The notes under the pieces were generated by a model. That model was not told the DNA's origin, did no database searches, and saw only the letters and a list, made by a program, of their open reading frames with translations. Made by a program: the position numbers and the translations under genes. From Enterobacteriaceae bacterium (GTDB lineage: Bacteria > Pseudomonadota > Gammaproteobacteria > Enterobacterales > Enterobacteriaceae), in NCBI GenBank assembly GCA_031261005.1, contig JAISKF010000042.1, positions 1 to 64,000 of the forward strand: DNA of 64,000 nucleotides, read 5' to 3'. Of this stretch, positions 21,777 to 30,605 are shown piece after piece (the first letter of the stretch is position 1; each line of letters starts with the position of its first letter).

Positions 21777-22052
21777 ATGGTCATTATCGAAGTTGCATGC
21801 CGATACTGCAATAAAACGCACCCAGTCAGAAAGCATGGTACAGGCAGAGGCGGGTTCCCGCGTTATTATTGTAATGATTGCAAAAGAACGTTTCAGTTAT
21901 CCTATTCGTATCAAGCTCATCAGCCCGGAATGAGAGAAAAAATTGTTGAAATGGCATCAAGCGGTACAAGTATTCGACGAACAAGCAGTACGTTAAAAGT
22001 AGGAATTAATACCGTAATGAGATATTTAAAAGAAGAAAAAGAGGCACGTTAA
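21777..22052 (+). CDS. Orphan InsA-like zinc-ribbon/HTH protein (IS1 family)
   Basis: A 91-aa homologue of IS1 InsA, the DNA-binding repressor/targeting protein. Residues 8-35 form a zinc ribbon with Cys8-x2-Cys11 and Cys32-x2-Cys35. Residues about 50-88 are the helix-turn-helix part, with the family pattern QPGMREKIVEMASSG and VGINTVMRYLK. It has an excellent AAAGGAGAGGGA ribosome site and its own terminator. No insB, no IS1 termini and no frameshift partner are visible, so it is not a complete IS1. A domesticated regulator is possible; an old IS remnant is the alternative. Confidence 0.75.
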   Translation: MVIIEVACRYCNKTHPVRKHGTGRGGFPRYYCNDCKRTFQLSYSYQAHQPGMREKIVEMASSGTSIRRTSSTLKVGINTVMRYLKEEKEAR

Positions 22053-22102
22053 TTAGCTGTCACTAAATATAAAATTTAGTTTTCGTTTAATTCCCTCCTA
22101 AT

Positions 22103-22134
22103 AATAAAGCACCGGTATTAGGTGCTTTATTAAA
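22103..22134 (+). terminator. Rho-independent terminator of the InsA-like gene
   Basis: Perfect 11-bp arms AATAAAGCACC (22103-22113) and GGTGCTTTATT (22121-22131), 50 bp after the stop codon. Confidence 0.85.
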
Positions 22135-22458
22135 TCTCATCATTAAAGAAAATATAAACTAAATTAACTGCTATCTGGTTTATATAGTTAAATAAAAAAT
22201 ATTATTGTGCTGAATATCAAATAAATTTGAATAAATAAAAATCATTAAAGAAATATTGGCAGCGACATTTTTATCAGTATCATGGATTAGCTTACAGAAC
22301 ATAGCAGAATGAAAAATAACCAAAAAGACTGAATTTTAGACTGTTATCACATTCAATAAACACTACATAAGATAGGGTTATTCAGCTAGTTATCAGAATT
22401 TATTGCCATCGCTCACCATAGCAGCGATGGCAAACAGAACGAATTACCAGAGGTTAAG
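22135..22458 (+). other. AT-rich leader region of the DUF333 lipoprotein
   Basis: No gene is seen. The distal part carries a perfect hairpin (22403-22433) just before the lipoprotein gene. The rest is A+T rich and should contain its promoter. Confidence 0.4.
22403..22433 (+). promoter_or_regulatory. Perfect inverted repeat in the lipoprotein leader
   Basis: TTGCCATCGCT (22403-22413) and AGCGATGGCAA (22423-22433) with a 9-nt loop. There is no T run, so it is not a standard terminator. It lies 25 bp before the ATG and could be an operator or an mRNA hairpin. Confidence 0.45.
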
Positions 22459-22707
22459 ATGAAAGGAAAAGTTTATTTAGCAGCCCTTTGCAGCATGTTA
22501 TTACTGGCTGGTTGCAGCAATGATGCAAATCAACTGCGTTTATTACCTAACCAAATGATGACAGTAGAAGAAGATACAGCCGCTCTCCCAATGAATGATG
22601 TCGCGCTCACTACCTGTAACAATATGGGCGGAATGCCAACCACGTTACATAATCTGGACGGTAGTGTTGTCAGCAAATGCCAACTCCCGAATGGTAAACG
22701 TTTTTAG
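22459..22707 (+). CDS. Small DUF333-family lipoprotein
   Basis: 82 aa. A short signal peptide with the lipobox LLAG-C makes Cys19 the probable lipidation site. The C-terminal half has the DUF333 pattern C-N-x2-GG...LDGS...C-x-LPNG. E. coli YoaF is a related lipoprotein of unknown role. The mature protein has two further cysteines that could pair. A GAGGTTAAG region precedes the ATG. Monocistronic in appearance. Confidence 0.8.
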   Translation: MKGKVYLAALCSMLLLAGCSNDANQLRLLPNQMMTVEEDTAALPMNDVALTTCNNMGGMPTTLHNLDGSVVSKCQLPNGKRF

Positions 22708-22710
22708 TAT

Positions 22711-22868
22711 TTAACCTTAGGTTTGGATAAGAAAATAGCGATAATAATAGGTTAATATATTGATAATAAAATAATTATTAGGGGCGGCAACTTGCCGCCC
22801 GTTGATTTTACCGTGGTTTAGCGGGCGGTTAACAACCGCCCCTACGTAAATTATTCACGATTATCTTA
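22711..22868 (+). repeat. Dispersed composite repeat, copy h
   Basis: It starts with a clean terminus TTAACCTTAGGTTTGGATAA four bases after the lipoprotein stop codon. It continues with AATATATTGATAATAAAATA and hairpins GGGGCGGCAACTTGCCGCCC and GGGCGGTTAACAACCGCCC. The right arm is degenerate. It lies upstream of the pan cluster and may contain or insulate its promoter. Confidence 0.8.
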
Positions 22869-22911
22869 TAACTGTTTATATCGTTATATGTGAGTAAAGA
22901 AAGAGGCTGAT

Positions 22912-23775
22912 TTGAACATAGGTTTTATTGGTGCGGGGAAAGTCGGCTTTACGCTGGGGAGATACATCTCAAATCACAACGAGAATACCAGCATAAATGT
23001 TGTCGGTTATTACAGCCAACATACTGATGACGCGCGGGAAGCGGCGACTTTTACGCAAACTCGCTATTTTGAGCAATTATCTGACCTGATCGCCGCAAGT
23101 GATACGCTATTTTTGACCGTACCGGATTCCGTCATCGCTCAAGTCTGGAACGATGTAAAATACTATCCAATTGAAAATAAAAATATTTGTCATTGCAGCG
23201 GCGCGCTTTCTTCTGCCATTTTTACTGATATTCAACGCTGCGGCGCTTATGGTTATTCTGTTCACCCGTTATACGCAGTACATGATAAATACCAATCATT
23301 TCACGCATTCTCTGACGTTTATTTTACTGTTGAGGGAAGTAACGCGCATATTAATCAGATAACAACACTTCTTGATTTTCTTGGTAATCCCGTCAGAATC
23401 ATCAGCGCAGAACATAAAGCGTTGTATCATGCGGCTTCGGTAATGGTCAGCAATCTGGTAGTAGCATTAGCGAAAACGGGTTCTGATCTATTTTCTCAAT
23501 GCGGCTTTGATGCGCCGTTTGCAGAAAAGGCATGGAATGCTTTGTTTTTGGGTAATGCTGAAAATATTTGCCAATCCGGAGTTATCAATGCACTGACCGG
23601 ACCATTGGAACGGGGCGATACTGCCACGATTTCTCAGCATCTTGCTTGCCTGAATGATGCCGAACGCGAAATTTATATCTGCCTGTCGCAAGCCTTAATT
23701 GGCGTAGCTAAACAAAAAAATCCAGACCGCGATTACTCATTAATAGACGCGGCGCTAAAAGAGGCTAAAAAGTGA
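22912..23775 (+). CDS. Probable PanG-type ketopantoate reductase (Rossmann/DUF2520 protein)
   Basis: 287 aa. An N-terminal NADP-binding Rossmann motif GAGKVG is at residues 7-12, and a C-terminal helical DUF2520-type domain follows. The gene overlaps panB by 4 bp in a GTGA coupling, so its product probably works in pantothenate synthesis. PanG of Francisella and of some Firmicutes is a non-PanE ketopantoate reductase encoded beside pan genes, and this protein fits that description in fold and context. The start is TTG with AAGAGG upstream. Activity is inferred, not seen. Confidence 0.7.
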   Translation: MNIGFIGAGKVGFTLGRYISNHNENTSINVVGYYSQHTDDAREAATFTQTRYFEQLSDLIAASDTLFLTVPDSVIAQVWNDVKYYPIENKNICHCSGALSSAIFTDIQRCGAYGYSVHPLYAVHDKYQSFHAFSDVYFTVEGSNAHINQITTLLDFLGNPVRIISAEHKALYHAASVMVSNLVVALAKTGSDLFSQCGFDAPFAEKAWNALFLGNAENICQSGVINALTGPLERGDTATISQHLACLNDAEREIYICLSQALIGVAKQKNPDRDYSLIDAALKEAKK

Positions 23776-24611
23776 AAAACACCGTTGTGACAATGCAACT
23801 GCAAAAGAACAGCAAAGATAAAATCACCATGTTAACGGCTTATGATTACTCCACAGCCAAATTAATGGACGAATCCGGCATCGAGGCGATTTTAGTTGGT
23901 GACTCACTCGGTATGGTGATGTTGGGCTATGAAGATACATTATCGGTAACGATGGAAGATATGATCCATCACAGCAAAGCCGTTGCCAGAGGTGCAAAAC
24001 AGGCGATGATCGTCACGGATTTGCCGTTTATGTCTTACCAAATTTCCGTACCTGACGCGCTGTTTAATGCCGGTCGTTTAATCAAAGAAGGGCGCACCCA
24101 TGCGGTGAAGCTCGAAGGCGGTGAAGAAGTTTGCCCGCAAATCAAAGCCATCACTCAAGCGGCGATCCCCGTCATGGGGCATTTAGGATTAACGCCGCAG
24201 TCTGTCAATGCGTTCGGCGGTTTTAAAGTACAGGGACGCGATGAAACTGCGGCGCGCAAAATTATTCAATCGGCACTGGCTGTTGAAGCGGCAGGTGCAT
24301 TTGCGGTGGTGCTGGAATGCGTTCCGGCACTATTAGCCGCATTGATTACTCAGTTATTATCTATTCCAACTATCGGTATCGGCGCTGGCGCGGGTTGTGA
24401 CGGGCAAGTGCTGGTTTATCAAGATATGTTGGGAATATATAACGGTGTTTTGCCGAAATTTTCTAAGCAGTTTTCCCCTGTCGGTGAACAGATGAAAGCG
24501 GGCTTCAGCCAATATATTCAGGAAACTAAAACCAGTGCGTTTCCTGCTGCGGAACATACATTCCGTATTGATGATGACATTATTACTAAGCTGCATAACG
24601 AATTTATTTAA
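23772..24611 (+). CDS. panB: 3-methyl-2-oxobutanoate hydroxymethyltransferase
   Basis: Makes ketopantoate from 2-oxoisovalerate and methylene-THF. The 279-aa TIM-barrel protein has LVGDSLGMV (metal-binding Asp), [16 protein letters not shown] (catalytic Glu) and [11 protein letters not shown]. The GTG start overlaps the PanG-like stop codon. The segment [20 protein letters not shown] looks closer to Firmicutes enzymes than to E. coli PanB. This supports transfer of the cluster, though only from memory of the family. Confidence 0.93.
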   Translation: MKNTVVTMQLQKNSKDKITMLTAYDYSTAKLMDESGIEAILVGDSLGMVMLGYEDTLSVTMEDMIHHSKAVARGAKQAMIVTDLPFMSYQISVPDALFNAGRLIKEGRTHAVKLEGGEEVCPQIKAITQAAIPVMGHLGLTPQSVNAFGGFKVQGRDETAARKIIQSALAVEAAGAFAVVLECVPALLAALITQLLSIPTIGIGAGAGCDGQVLVYQDMLGIYNGVLPKFSKQFSPVGEQMKAGFSQYIQETKTSAFPAAEHTFRIDDDIITKLHNEFI

Positions 24612-24617
24612 GTAATC

Positions 24618-24690
24618 AACCTCAGAGAACAATTATATAATTATTTGAAATTTATAATAAAAATATAATATTACGAGGTTATGGTTAATC
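24618..24690 (+). repeat. Dispersed composite repeat, copy i (arms only)
   Basis: AACCTCAG...ATAATTATTTGAAATTTATAA...AATATAATATTACGAGGTTA between panB and panC. The GC-rich hairpins have been lost. It lies inside the pan operon. Confidence 0.6.
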
Positions 24691-24702
24691 AGGAGATATA
24701 TT

Positions 24703-25557
24703 TTGGTTCAGATCGTCAAAACTATCCAAGAAGTAAGAGAAACCGTAAAAGCATGGAAACGGGCAGGGGATCAGGTTGCGTTAGTGCCGACAATGGGCTT
24801 TTTACATGAAGGGCATCAAAGCCTGATGAATGCGGCAAAAGCGGCTAATGCGCGTGTTGTAGTTTCTATTTTTGTTAATCCGATGCAGTTCGGACCAACG
24901 GAAGATCTGGCGAGCTATCCGCGTGATCTGGATAAAGATCAGTTACTTTGCCAGCAATCCGGCGTAGATCTGATTTTTCACCCTGATGCCGATGAGATGT
25001 ACTCTCCAGATTTTTGTAGTTTTGTCGATATGACCGGATTAACTGAGGGGCTTTGCGGCAGCAGCCGTCCGGTGCATTTTCGCGGTGTTTGTACGGTAGT
25101 CAGCAAGTTGTTTAATATCGTGCAGCCAGATCGCGCTTATTTCGGGCAAAAAGATGCACAGCAATTAGCGGTGATCCGCCGTATGGTGCGCGATCTTAAT
25201 ATCGACGTTCAGGTGATCGGTTGCCCTATTATTCGTGAACAAGATGGCTTGGCGAAAAGCTCGCGTAATAGCTATCTGAATAGAGAAGAGCGACAGGCTG
25301 CATTATGCTTGCACGCGGCGATCCAATCAGGACAACAACTGATACAAAACGGCGCAAAAGATTGCCAAAAAATTATCACGCAAATGTCGGCATTAATTAA
25401 CCAGCAACCATTAGCAAAAATTGATTATATCTCGATTGTTGACGCTGAAACGCTCATTCCTGTAGAGCAAATTACGCGCTCTGTATTATGTGCGATGGCG
25501 GTTTATATCGGTAAGACACGCTTAATTGATAACTTTATCTTTGAAATACCCAATTAA
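24703..25557 (+). CDS. panC: Pantothenate synthetase (pantoate-beta-alanine ligase)
   Basis: Joins pantoate and beta-alanine using ATP. 284 aa. The HIGH-type motif LHEGHQSL (His35, His38) and the KSSRNSYL motif in the middle are those of PanC nucleotidyltransferases. The start is TTG with AGGAG 7 bp upstream. The stop codon TAA lies in the terminus of repeat copy j. The tract of repeat copy i separates it from panB, but the order and spacing suggest one operon. Confidence 0.95.
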   Translation: MVQIVKTIQEVRETVKAWKRAGDQVALVPTMGFLHEGHQSLMNAAKAANARVVVSIFVNPMQFGPTEDLASYPRDLDKDQLLCQQSGVDLIFHPDADEMYSPDFCSFVDMTGLTEGLCGSSRPVHFRGVCTVVSKLFNIVQPDRAYFGQKDAQQLAVIRRMVRDLNIDVQVIGCPIIREQDGLAKSSRNSYLNREERQAALCLHAAIQSGQQLIQNGAKDCQKIITQMSALINQQPLAKIDYISIVDAETLIPVEQITRSVLCAMAVYIGKTRLIDNFIFEIPN

Positions 25558-25655
25558 CCTCAGGTATAGGGCGGCAGATTGCGCCCTATGCAAAAATCAT
25601 ATAATCATGAAATTTATTGTAAATAATATAACTTATTAGCCAAAGTTCAGGTTAA
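25554..25655 (+). repeat. Dispersed composite repeat, copy j (one hairpin)
   Basis: A short copy with both ends: TTAACCTCAGG at the left and CCAAAGTTCAGGTTAA at the right. It has a single shortened hairpin GGGCGGCAGATTGCGCCC. The left TTAA supplies the panC stop codon. It lies inside the pan cluster. Confidence 0.8.
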
Positions 25656-25682
25656 TTTGAAATAATTAAAGAGGTAGCTGGC

Positions 25683-26075
25683 ATGGAATTAACAATGCTA
25701 AAAAGCAAAATTCATCGTGCAACGGTCATTCAGGCGGAATTAGATTATATCGGCAGTATCACGGTAGATCAGGATCTTCTCGATGCGTCCGGTATTTTAG
25801 AATATGAAAAAGTCCAAATTGTAAATATCAATAACGGCAGCCGTTTTGAAACTTACACCATTTCAGGCAAACGCGGCAGCGGATTAATCTGCTTAAACGG
25901 CGCAGCCGCGCGCCATGTTCAGGTCGGCGACAAAGTGATTATTATGTGCTACGCCCAGTTTAGTGCGGAAGAAGCAAGGCAACATCAACCGCAAGTAGTA
26001 TTTGTTGATGATGAAAATAGGGTGAGCCGAGTTTCGCGCTATGAGAAACATGGGAAGTTAGAGGATTTGATTTAA
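25683..26075 (+). CDS. panD: Aspartate 1-decarboxylase proenzyme
   Basis: A pyruvoyl-dependent enzyme that makes beta-alanine from aspartate. 130 aa. The self-cleavage site is Gly24-Ser25 in [11 protein letters not shown]; Ser25 becomes the pyruvoyl group. The [12 protein letters not shown] block is conserved. The sequence is clearly diverged from E. coli PanD. E. coli needs PanM/PanZ for maturation; whether this form does is unknown. It ends the pan cluster. Confidence 0.93.
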   Translation: MELTMLKSKIHRATVIQAELDYIGSITVDQDLLDASGILEYEKVQIVNINNGSRFETYTISGKRGSGLICLNGAAARHVQVGDKVIIMCYAQFSAEEARQHQPQVVFVDDENRVSRVSRYEKHGKLEDLI

Positions 26076-26084
26076 TAATATTTT

Positions 26085-26137
26085 ATTGACGGGAACGGGC
26101 GGCAGAATGCTGCCCGACAATTTATATTTTACTATCA
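26085..26137 (+). repeat. Dispersed composite repeat, copy k (fragment)
   Basis: GGGCGGCAGAATGCTGCCC hairpin, then AATTTATATTTTACTATCAAT, matching the TTATTATCAAT arm. The TCA in this arm is the stop codon of the minus-strand citC gene. Confidence 0.6.
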
Positions 26138-27166
26138 ATTCATTACGTTATTTTTTGCGGTATTCAGTAAAAAATTAAACGTTGTTTCCGGCACCAGCTC
26201 TCGAATTAGCGCCCAATTGCCTTCGTCCAGTAATTTTCTTACACGAGAGGCTGAAATTGCGGCGTCAAATTTTTCTATGCGCGGTATTTCTACAACAGTT
26301 ATCGGCGGTGCATCTGACTGTGCATCAGATAACCAGTACGCCATATCGCGGTTATATTTCGCAGTCACGGCGTCAAACGGTTCTGTACCGACAAACCGGT
26401 GATTAATGCCAAGCGCAGGGGCGATATATTGACGGAATAACATCAGATCGAGAGCAGTGTAGCATTCATCAACAATGCCTTGATCTTTCAAGAAATAGGC
26501 AGGAAAAGTCGCTTTAGAAAGAATGTAATCCGAGCCAGCATGCAATATCACCCGATCAATATCAGCAATACCCGCACGCACCAGTTCAAAGCGATCTTTA
26601 TAGGCAAAGCGTGACGCATCTTCTTTGACCACAAATACGTGCAGCCAGTCACAACAAGCTGCTGCTTGTTTTATCAGGTAATAATGCCCCAGTGTAAACG
26701 GGTTGGCATTCATCACAATGCCGCCGATTTTTTGCCCTTGATGATACTGTTTCGCGAGGTCTGAACAGTACATTTTCAATCGCGTGGCACTGTTTTCCAG
26801 CAAAGTAACGCGTCCCGCAACACTCACCAACGGTGTAAAACCACAGCCAACAAACAGAGGAACATTTTCCGGTTTGGTATATAAAAACAGATGATCGATA
26901 CCTTCACGGCAGGCGGTGTTCATCACCTCTGAGATCAAACTCAAGCTCAGTGAACTGCCTCGATATAACTCATTAATGGCAACACATTTAATAATATTAC
27001 CGTCTAAGCCCGCACAGGCGATCAGTCTGCCGGAATCACGCACTTCGACAAACTGCGTTAAGCCTTTTTCCAGCGCAAGTCCGTTTGATGCCAGTAAATG
27101 TTCTATTTCTTTTAATGCAAAAGAGGACGCATGACGCAACCAGTTGAACTGATATTCTCCGCTCAT
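26135..27166 (-). CDS. citC: [Citrate (pro-3S)-lyase] ligase
   Basis: Acetylates the prosthetic group of citrate lyase acyl carrier protein CitD, using acetate and ATP. 343 aa. An N-terminal GNAT-like part is followed by a nucleotidyltransferase domain with IVMNANPFTLGHYYL. The start is the ATG after GGAGG (4 bp spacing); an upstream frame adds 13 unsupported residues. The C-terminus is a little shorter than E. coli CitC and its stop codon lies in repeat copy k. It follows citF by 77 bp and is probably part of the same operon. Confidence 0.92.
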   Translation of the reverse strand: MSGEYQFNWLRHASSFALKEIEHLLASNGLALEKGLTQFVEVRDSGRLIACAGLDGNIIKCVAINELYRGSSLSLSLISEVMNTACREGIDHLFLYTKPENVPLFVGCGFTPLVSVAGRVTLLENSATRLKMYCSDLAKQYHQGQKIGGIVMNANPFTLGHYYLIKQAAACCDWLHVFVVKEDASRFAYKDRFELVRAGIADIDRVILHAGSDYILSKATFPAYFLKDQGIVDECYTALDLMLFRQYIAPALGINHRFVGTEPFDAVTAKYNRDMAYWLSDAQSDAPPITVVEIPRIEKFDAAISASRVRKLLDEGNWALIRELVPETTFNFLLNTAKNNVMN

Positions 27167-27243
27167 CGATCCTCCGAATACTTTTGATCTGAAATGGTTA
27201 AACAATCAAGGGCAGTGAAAACTACCCTTGATTGATTTTTGTC

Positions 27244-28767
27244 TTAGATTTTAACTTCAGGCTTGTACACAACATCAATAATGCTACCGTCACGATATTC
27301 AACAACGGCAACGACTTTATCCGTCATGGCAATCGGTTCAGGTACACCGGCGATGTCTTCTGCTAAGGTTTTCATTTCATCGATGGTCATCATCGGTAAG
27401 CCGCAAGCGCTAAAGCGTTCAATCAAGTCGGTACGGCGAGGGTTCACCGCTAAACCATATTCCGTGACCAGCACATCAACCGTTTCGCCTGGTGTAGTGA
27501 TAGTGACAATTTCATCACGCAGAATAGGTAAGCGCCCACGGATCAGGTTAGCTGTAACAATCGTTAATTTTGCTCCCGCAGCCGCATCACTATGACCGCC
27601 GGAACCGCCCATGATAAAGCCATTAGAGCCGGTTACTACGTTGACGTTAAACTGAGTATCCATCTCGGTTGCACCCAACACCACGCAATCCAACTGATTA
27701 ACAACTGAACCAGAGTTAAACGGGCTGGCATACATGGCTGCGCCGACTTCCAGATGATTTGGATTAGTTTGCAGAGAACGCACAGCGTCTAAATCAAAGC
27801 CTTGAACATCGATCAAGCGTTCAAATAAGCCTTCTTCCAGCATGGAAACCAGATAACCCGTGATACCGCCCAGCGCGAAACTGCCGACGATAGATTGTGC
27901 TTTCATCACTTTACGCAAGTAATGAGCAACCGCCAGTGATGCACCGCCAGCACCGGTCTGGAAAGCAAAACCATTTTTAAGCAAACCGGAGGCTTCAATC
28001 GCTTGTGCCGCTAATGACGCAATACGTAACTGTACGGGGTCTTTAGTGACTTTTGTCGTACCAGAAACGATGCCTTTTGGATCGCCGATGGAAGGCAAGG
28101 TAACCACATAATCCACACGCGTTTGCGGAATAGAGATCTTCTGTAATGGATAAGCCACAAGGGTATCCGTTACTGCCACAACTTTGTCGGCATATTCTGC
28201 ATCAGGGAAAGCATAACCCAGAGAACCGCAGGCAGTCGGACCTTCCGTACCATTCAGGTTACCGTATGCGTCCGCTGTTGGCGCAGCAATAAACGCCACA
28301 TCAATATGCAGATCACCGCATTCGATCGCTCTGGCGCGCCCGCCGTGAGTCCGCATCATCACCGGATTCGCCAGCACACCTAACGATACCGCTTCGGCAA
28401 CCGGACCCGACATATAATCCGTATCTAAATGCGTTACGGTTTGATTTTTAAAATGTTCAACCATCGGCGCATGAACAGGGAATACTGAACTGAGGGCAAT
28501 ACGTAATTGTTTTAACCCACGGCGCGCAGCAATATCAAGCACCTGATTAACCAGACTATCGCCATTACGGAAGTGGTGATGGAACGAGAGCGTCATACCA
28601 TTGGTGATCGGCAGCTCATCAAAAATCGCTTCCAGATTGTCACGCAGCTTGCTGTCGCTTGGCAGACGGCATTTCACTTTTGGCGCACAGCGGTTTGATG
28701 TCGGCGGCGTAGCAAATGCGCCTTTAAAAGCTGAACCAAACGCAGATAAATTTACCTGATTCTTCAT
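27244..28767 (-). CDS. citF: Citrate lyase alpha subunit (citrate CoA-transferase)
   Basis: Exchanges acetyl for citryl on the acyl carrier protein during anaerobic citrate cleavage. 507 aa, the usual CitF length. It has family blocks such as MTLSFHHHFRNGD near residue 60 and GGSGGHSDAAAGAKL near 395. Its ATG overlaps the citE stop codon (ATGA), indicating translational coupling. Intact. Confidence 0.95.
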   Translation of the reverse strand: MKNQVNLSAFGSAFKGAFATPPTSNRCAPKVKCRLPSDSKLRDNLEAIFDELPITNGMTLSFHHHFRNGDSLVNQVLDIAARRGLKQLRIALSSVFPVHAPMVEHFKNQTVTHLDTDYMSGPVAEAVSLGVLANPVMMRTHGGRARAIECGDLHIDVAFIAAPTADAYGNLNGTEGPTACGSLGYAFPDAEYADKVVAVTDTLVAYPLQKISIPQTRVDYVVTLPSIGDPKGIVSGTTKVTKDPVQLRIASLAAQAIEASGLLKNGFAFQTGAGGASLAVAHYLRKVMKAQSIVGSFALGGITGYLVSMLEEGLFERLIDVQGFDLDAVRSLQTNPNHLEVGAAMYASPFNSGSVVNQLDCVVLGATEMDTQFNVNVVTGSNGFIMGGSGGHSDAAAGAKLTIVTANLIRGRLPILRDEIVTITTPGETVDVLVTEYGLAVNPRRTDLIERFSACGLPMMTIDEMKTLAEDIAGVPEPIAMTDKVVAVVEYRDGSIIDVVYKPEVKI

Positions 28768-29639
28768 GCTACGTCCTCCTGCTGAAGATTAAGATAGGTC
28801 GCCAGTTTAAGTGTACGTTCGGCACGTAAAACGATAGGGGCATCGATCATCTTGCCATCGAGTGCAATAACGCCTGTGCCTTGTTTTTTGGCTTCAGCAA
28901 TAGCATGAACCACGCGGCGCGCCCAGTGAATATCGGCAGCAGTTGGATTAAATGCCTGATGAATGGTGTCAATTTGGCGAGGATTGATAGACAACTTGCC
29001 TTTAAATCCAATACGTCTTGCAAAGAGGGAATCCTGCAATAAACCTTCATCATCTTGTGCATCGGTAAACGGCGTATCAAGAGAATCAATCCCCGCAGCG
29101 GCAGCCGCATTGATGATCGTCGTGCGCGCCGATAAAATTTCTTCGCCGCTGCGAGAGCGGATCGCGCCTAATGAAGCAGTATAATCTTCTGCACCGAATG
29201 CAATCGCCCATACTCGTTTATGTGCAGTCGCAATGGCATAAGCATTGATAATACTCAACGGAGTTTCCAGCAACGGAATGACTTTTATTGGCTTTTGATT
29301 TGGCTGTTCAGCCGCTTCAATTAACGCCATGACTTGCAGTAACTCTTCAGCACTATTAATTTTTGGCAGCATGAGTGCATCAGGCTGGCAAGGAACGATC
29401 GCTGCGATGTCAACCGCGCCATTACAATCCAATGGATTGATTCGCACAACGGTTTTACTTTTTCGGTAGTTAATATGACGCAATGCAGAACTGACCAAAT
29501 GACGTGCCGCATCTTTTTCTTGCGGTGATACGGCATCTTCAAGATCGAGGATCACCAAATCAGCGCCCAAGACACCGCCGTTTTGCAGCATTCCCGGATT
29601 ATTCCCCGGCAGGAACAAAAGTGTTCTAAGAAGATCCAT
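28764..29639 (-). CDS. citE: Citrate lyase beta subunit (citryl-ACP lyase)
   Basis: Cleaves citryl-ACP to acetyl-ACP and oxaloacetate. The 291-aa TIM-barrel protein of the HpcH/HpaI superfamily starts with LRTLLFLPGNNPGML. The metal-binding DLEDAV motif is near residue 32, and the KLSINPRQI segment is near 213. Overlaps citD by 1 bp (TAATG) and citF by 4 bp. Confidence 0.95.
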   Translation of the reverse strand: MDLLRTLLFLPGNNPGMLQNGGVLGADLVILDLEDAVSPQEKDAARHLVSSALRHINYRKSKTVVRINPLDCNGAVDIAAIVPCQPDALMLPKINSAEELLQVMALIEAAEQPNQKPIKVIPLLETPLSIINAYAIATAHKRVWAIAFGAEDYTASLGAIRSRSGEEILSARTTIINAAAAAGIDSLDTPFTDAQDDEGLLQDSLFARRIGFKGKLSINPRQIDTIHQAFNPTAADIHWARRVVHAIAEAKKQGTGVIALDGKMIDAPIVLRAERTLKLATYLNLQQEDVA

Positions 29640-29926
29640 TATTTATTTCCCTCCGTAATAGGGTGAATGGCGCGATCAATAGCCGTCGCTAAACGCGCTT
29701 GAATAGTGCAATCCAGCGCACCTTTATCGACAGCTTTAATCCATAAATCAGTTAATCCAGCTTTGATAGCCCCGTCAGTCAGCGTGTGCTTTATGGCATT
29801 ACCATACTGCGCTTCAACAGCACTGGTTAATTCAATCTGGATACCATATCCCCGTTCCCGTTCTTCTATCGTGATGAAAATATCATTGGACTCAAGCGTG
29901 CCAGCGTGACCTTTTCTCATGGACAT
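29639..29926 (-). CDS. citD: Citrate lyase acyl carrier protein (gamma subunit)
   Basis: A 95-aa acyl carrier protein with Ser13 in GTLESNDIFI as the attachment site for the phosphoribosyl-dephospho-CoA group. First gene of the citDEF(C) operon, with GGAGT 6 bp before the ATG. The prosthetic-group genes citX and citG do not follow in this window, and no citrate transporter or CitAB sensor is visible, so these must be elsewhere if the enzyme is active. Confidence 0.94.
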   Translation of the reverse strand: MSMRKGHAGTLESNDIFITIEERERGYGIQIELTSAVEAQYGNAIKHTLTDGAIKAGLTDLWIKAVDKGALDCTIQARLATAIDRAIHPITEGNK

Positions 29927-30372
29927 GTTTTTACTCCAAATAAATCTATAGTAGGGTACAGCTTATTTTTGTAACGAAATCAGTTAGTCGCCGGTAATAT
30001 ATCGTAAATAAAAGGGCGCGGTTAAAATTCAACCCAACGCTTTACCGGCTTGTTCAAAATTTTTATCAAACACTGCCTCTGGCAATGATTGAACCGGTTC
30101 AACATAATGCTCTGCGGTAGCCATCATAAAGTGTATGAATGTTTATAAGTATTTATTATTATTCATTTAGTCTTTCATTTTACTCATGATGATCTGTGAT
30201 CTGACTTTGATTTTAATGCCTACCATTGTCATGATTTTTCCATGTTGCGTGAAGTCGCAAAAACCAGATCTACTGTTTCTGAATCCCCATCTTTTCGATC
30301 TGCCTCACATATTTACTGGTGTAATGTAAATAGTATGTTAAATGATGGTTGATTAATTATTGTGGAGGCATT
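29927..30372. other. citD upstream region and edge of the accessory island
   Basis: About 450 bp. It should hold the citD promoter and the promoter of the small membrane protein at 30373. A minus-strand 32-codon frame (30029-30127, MMATAEHYVEPVQ... ending KALG) has no ribosome site and may be the tail of a lost gene. No repeat-family copy was seen. Confidence 0.4.
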
Positions 30373-30522
30373 ATGAAAATTATACTCACATCAATTTTTA
30401 TCACTTATTTACTGGCAATGAGCTTTGCAGTTGTAGTGAATGCCATAAGAGGGAATGTTGATATGATGGATTCAACAAGTGATTATCACTATTCAGCGAC
30501 GAATGATTGTTTGATTCGGTAA
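30373..30522 (+). CDS. Unrecognised 49-aa membrane or exported small protein
   Basis: A short frame with a very good GGAGG site 4 bp upstream. The N-terminal half (residues 3-23) is hydrophobic, like a single membrane helix or uncleaved signal. The polar C-terminal half has a DMMDSTSDYHY stretch. No family is recognised. Function unknown. Confidence 0.55.
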   Translation: MKIILTSIFITYLLAMSFAVVVNAIRGNVDMMDSTSDYHYSATNDCLIR

Positions 30523-30565
30523 CCATCACTAATGAGTCAAATAGACATATTAATCGCCTCATTTA

Positions 30566-30596
30566 GTGAGTAGAATAGGAGTTGTATTCTACTCAC
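30566..30596 (+). promoter_or_regulatory. Perfect inverted repeat before the Fic fragment
   Basis: GTGAGTAGAAT (30566-30576) and ATTCTACTCAC (30586-30596) with a 9-nt loop. It ends directly at the ribosome site of the next gene. Likely an operator or translational control hairpin. Confidence 0.5.
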
Positions 30597-30605
30597 GGAG
30601 GCAAT

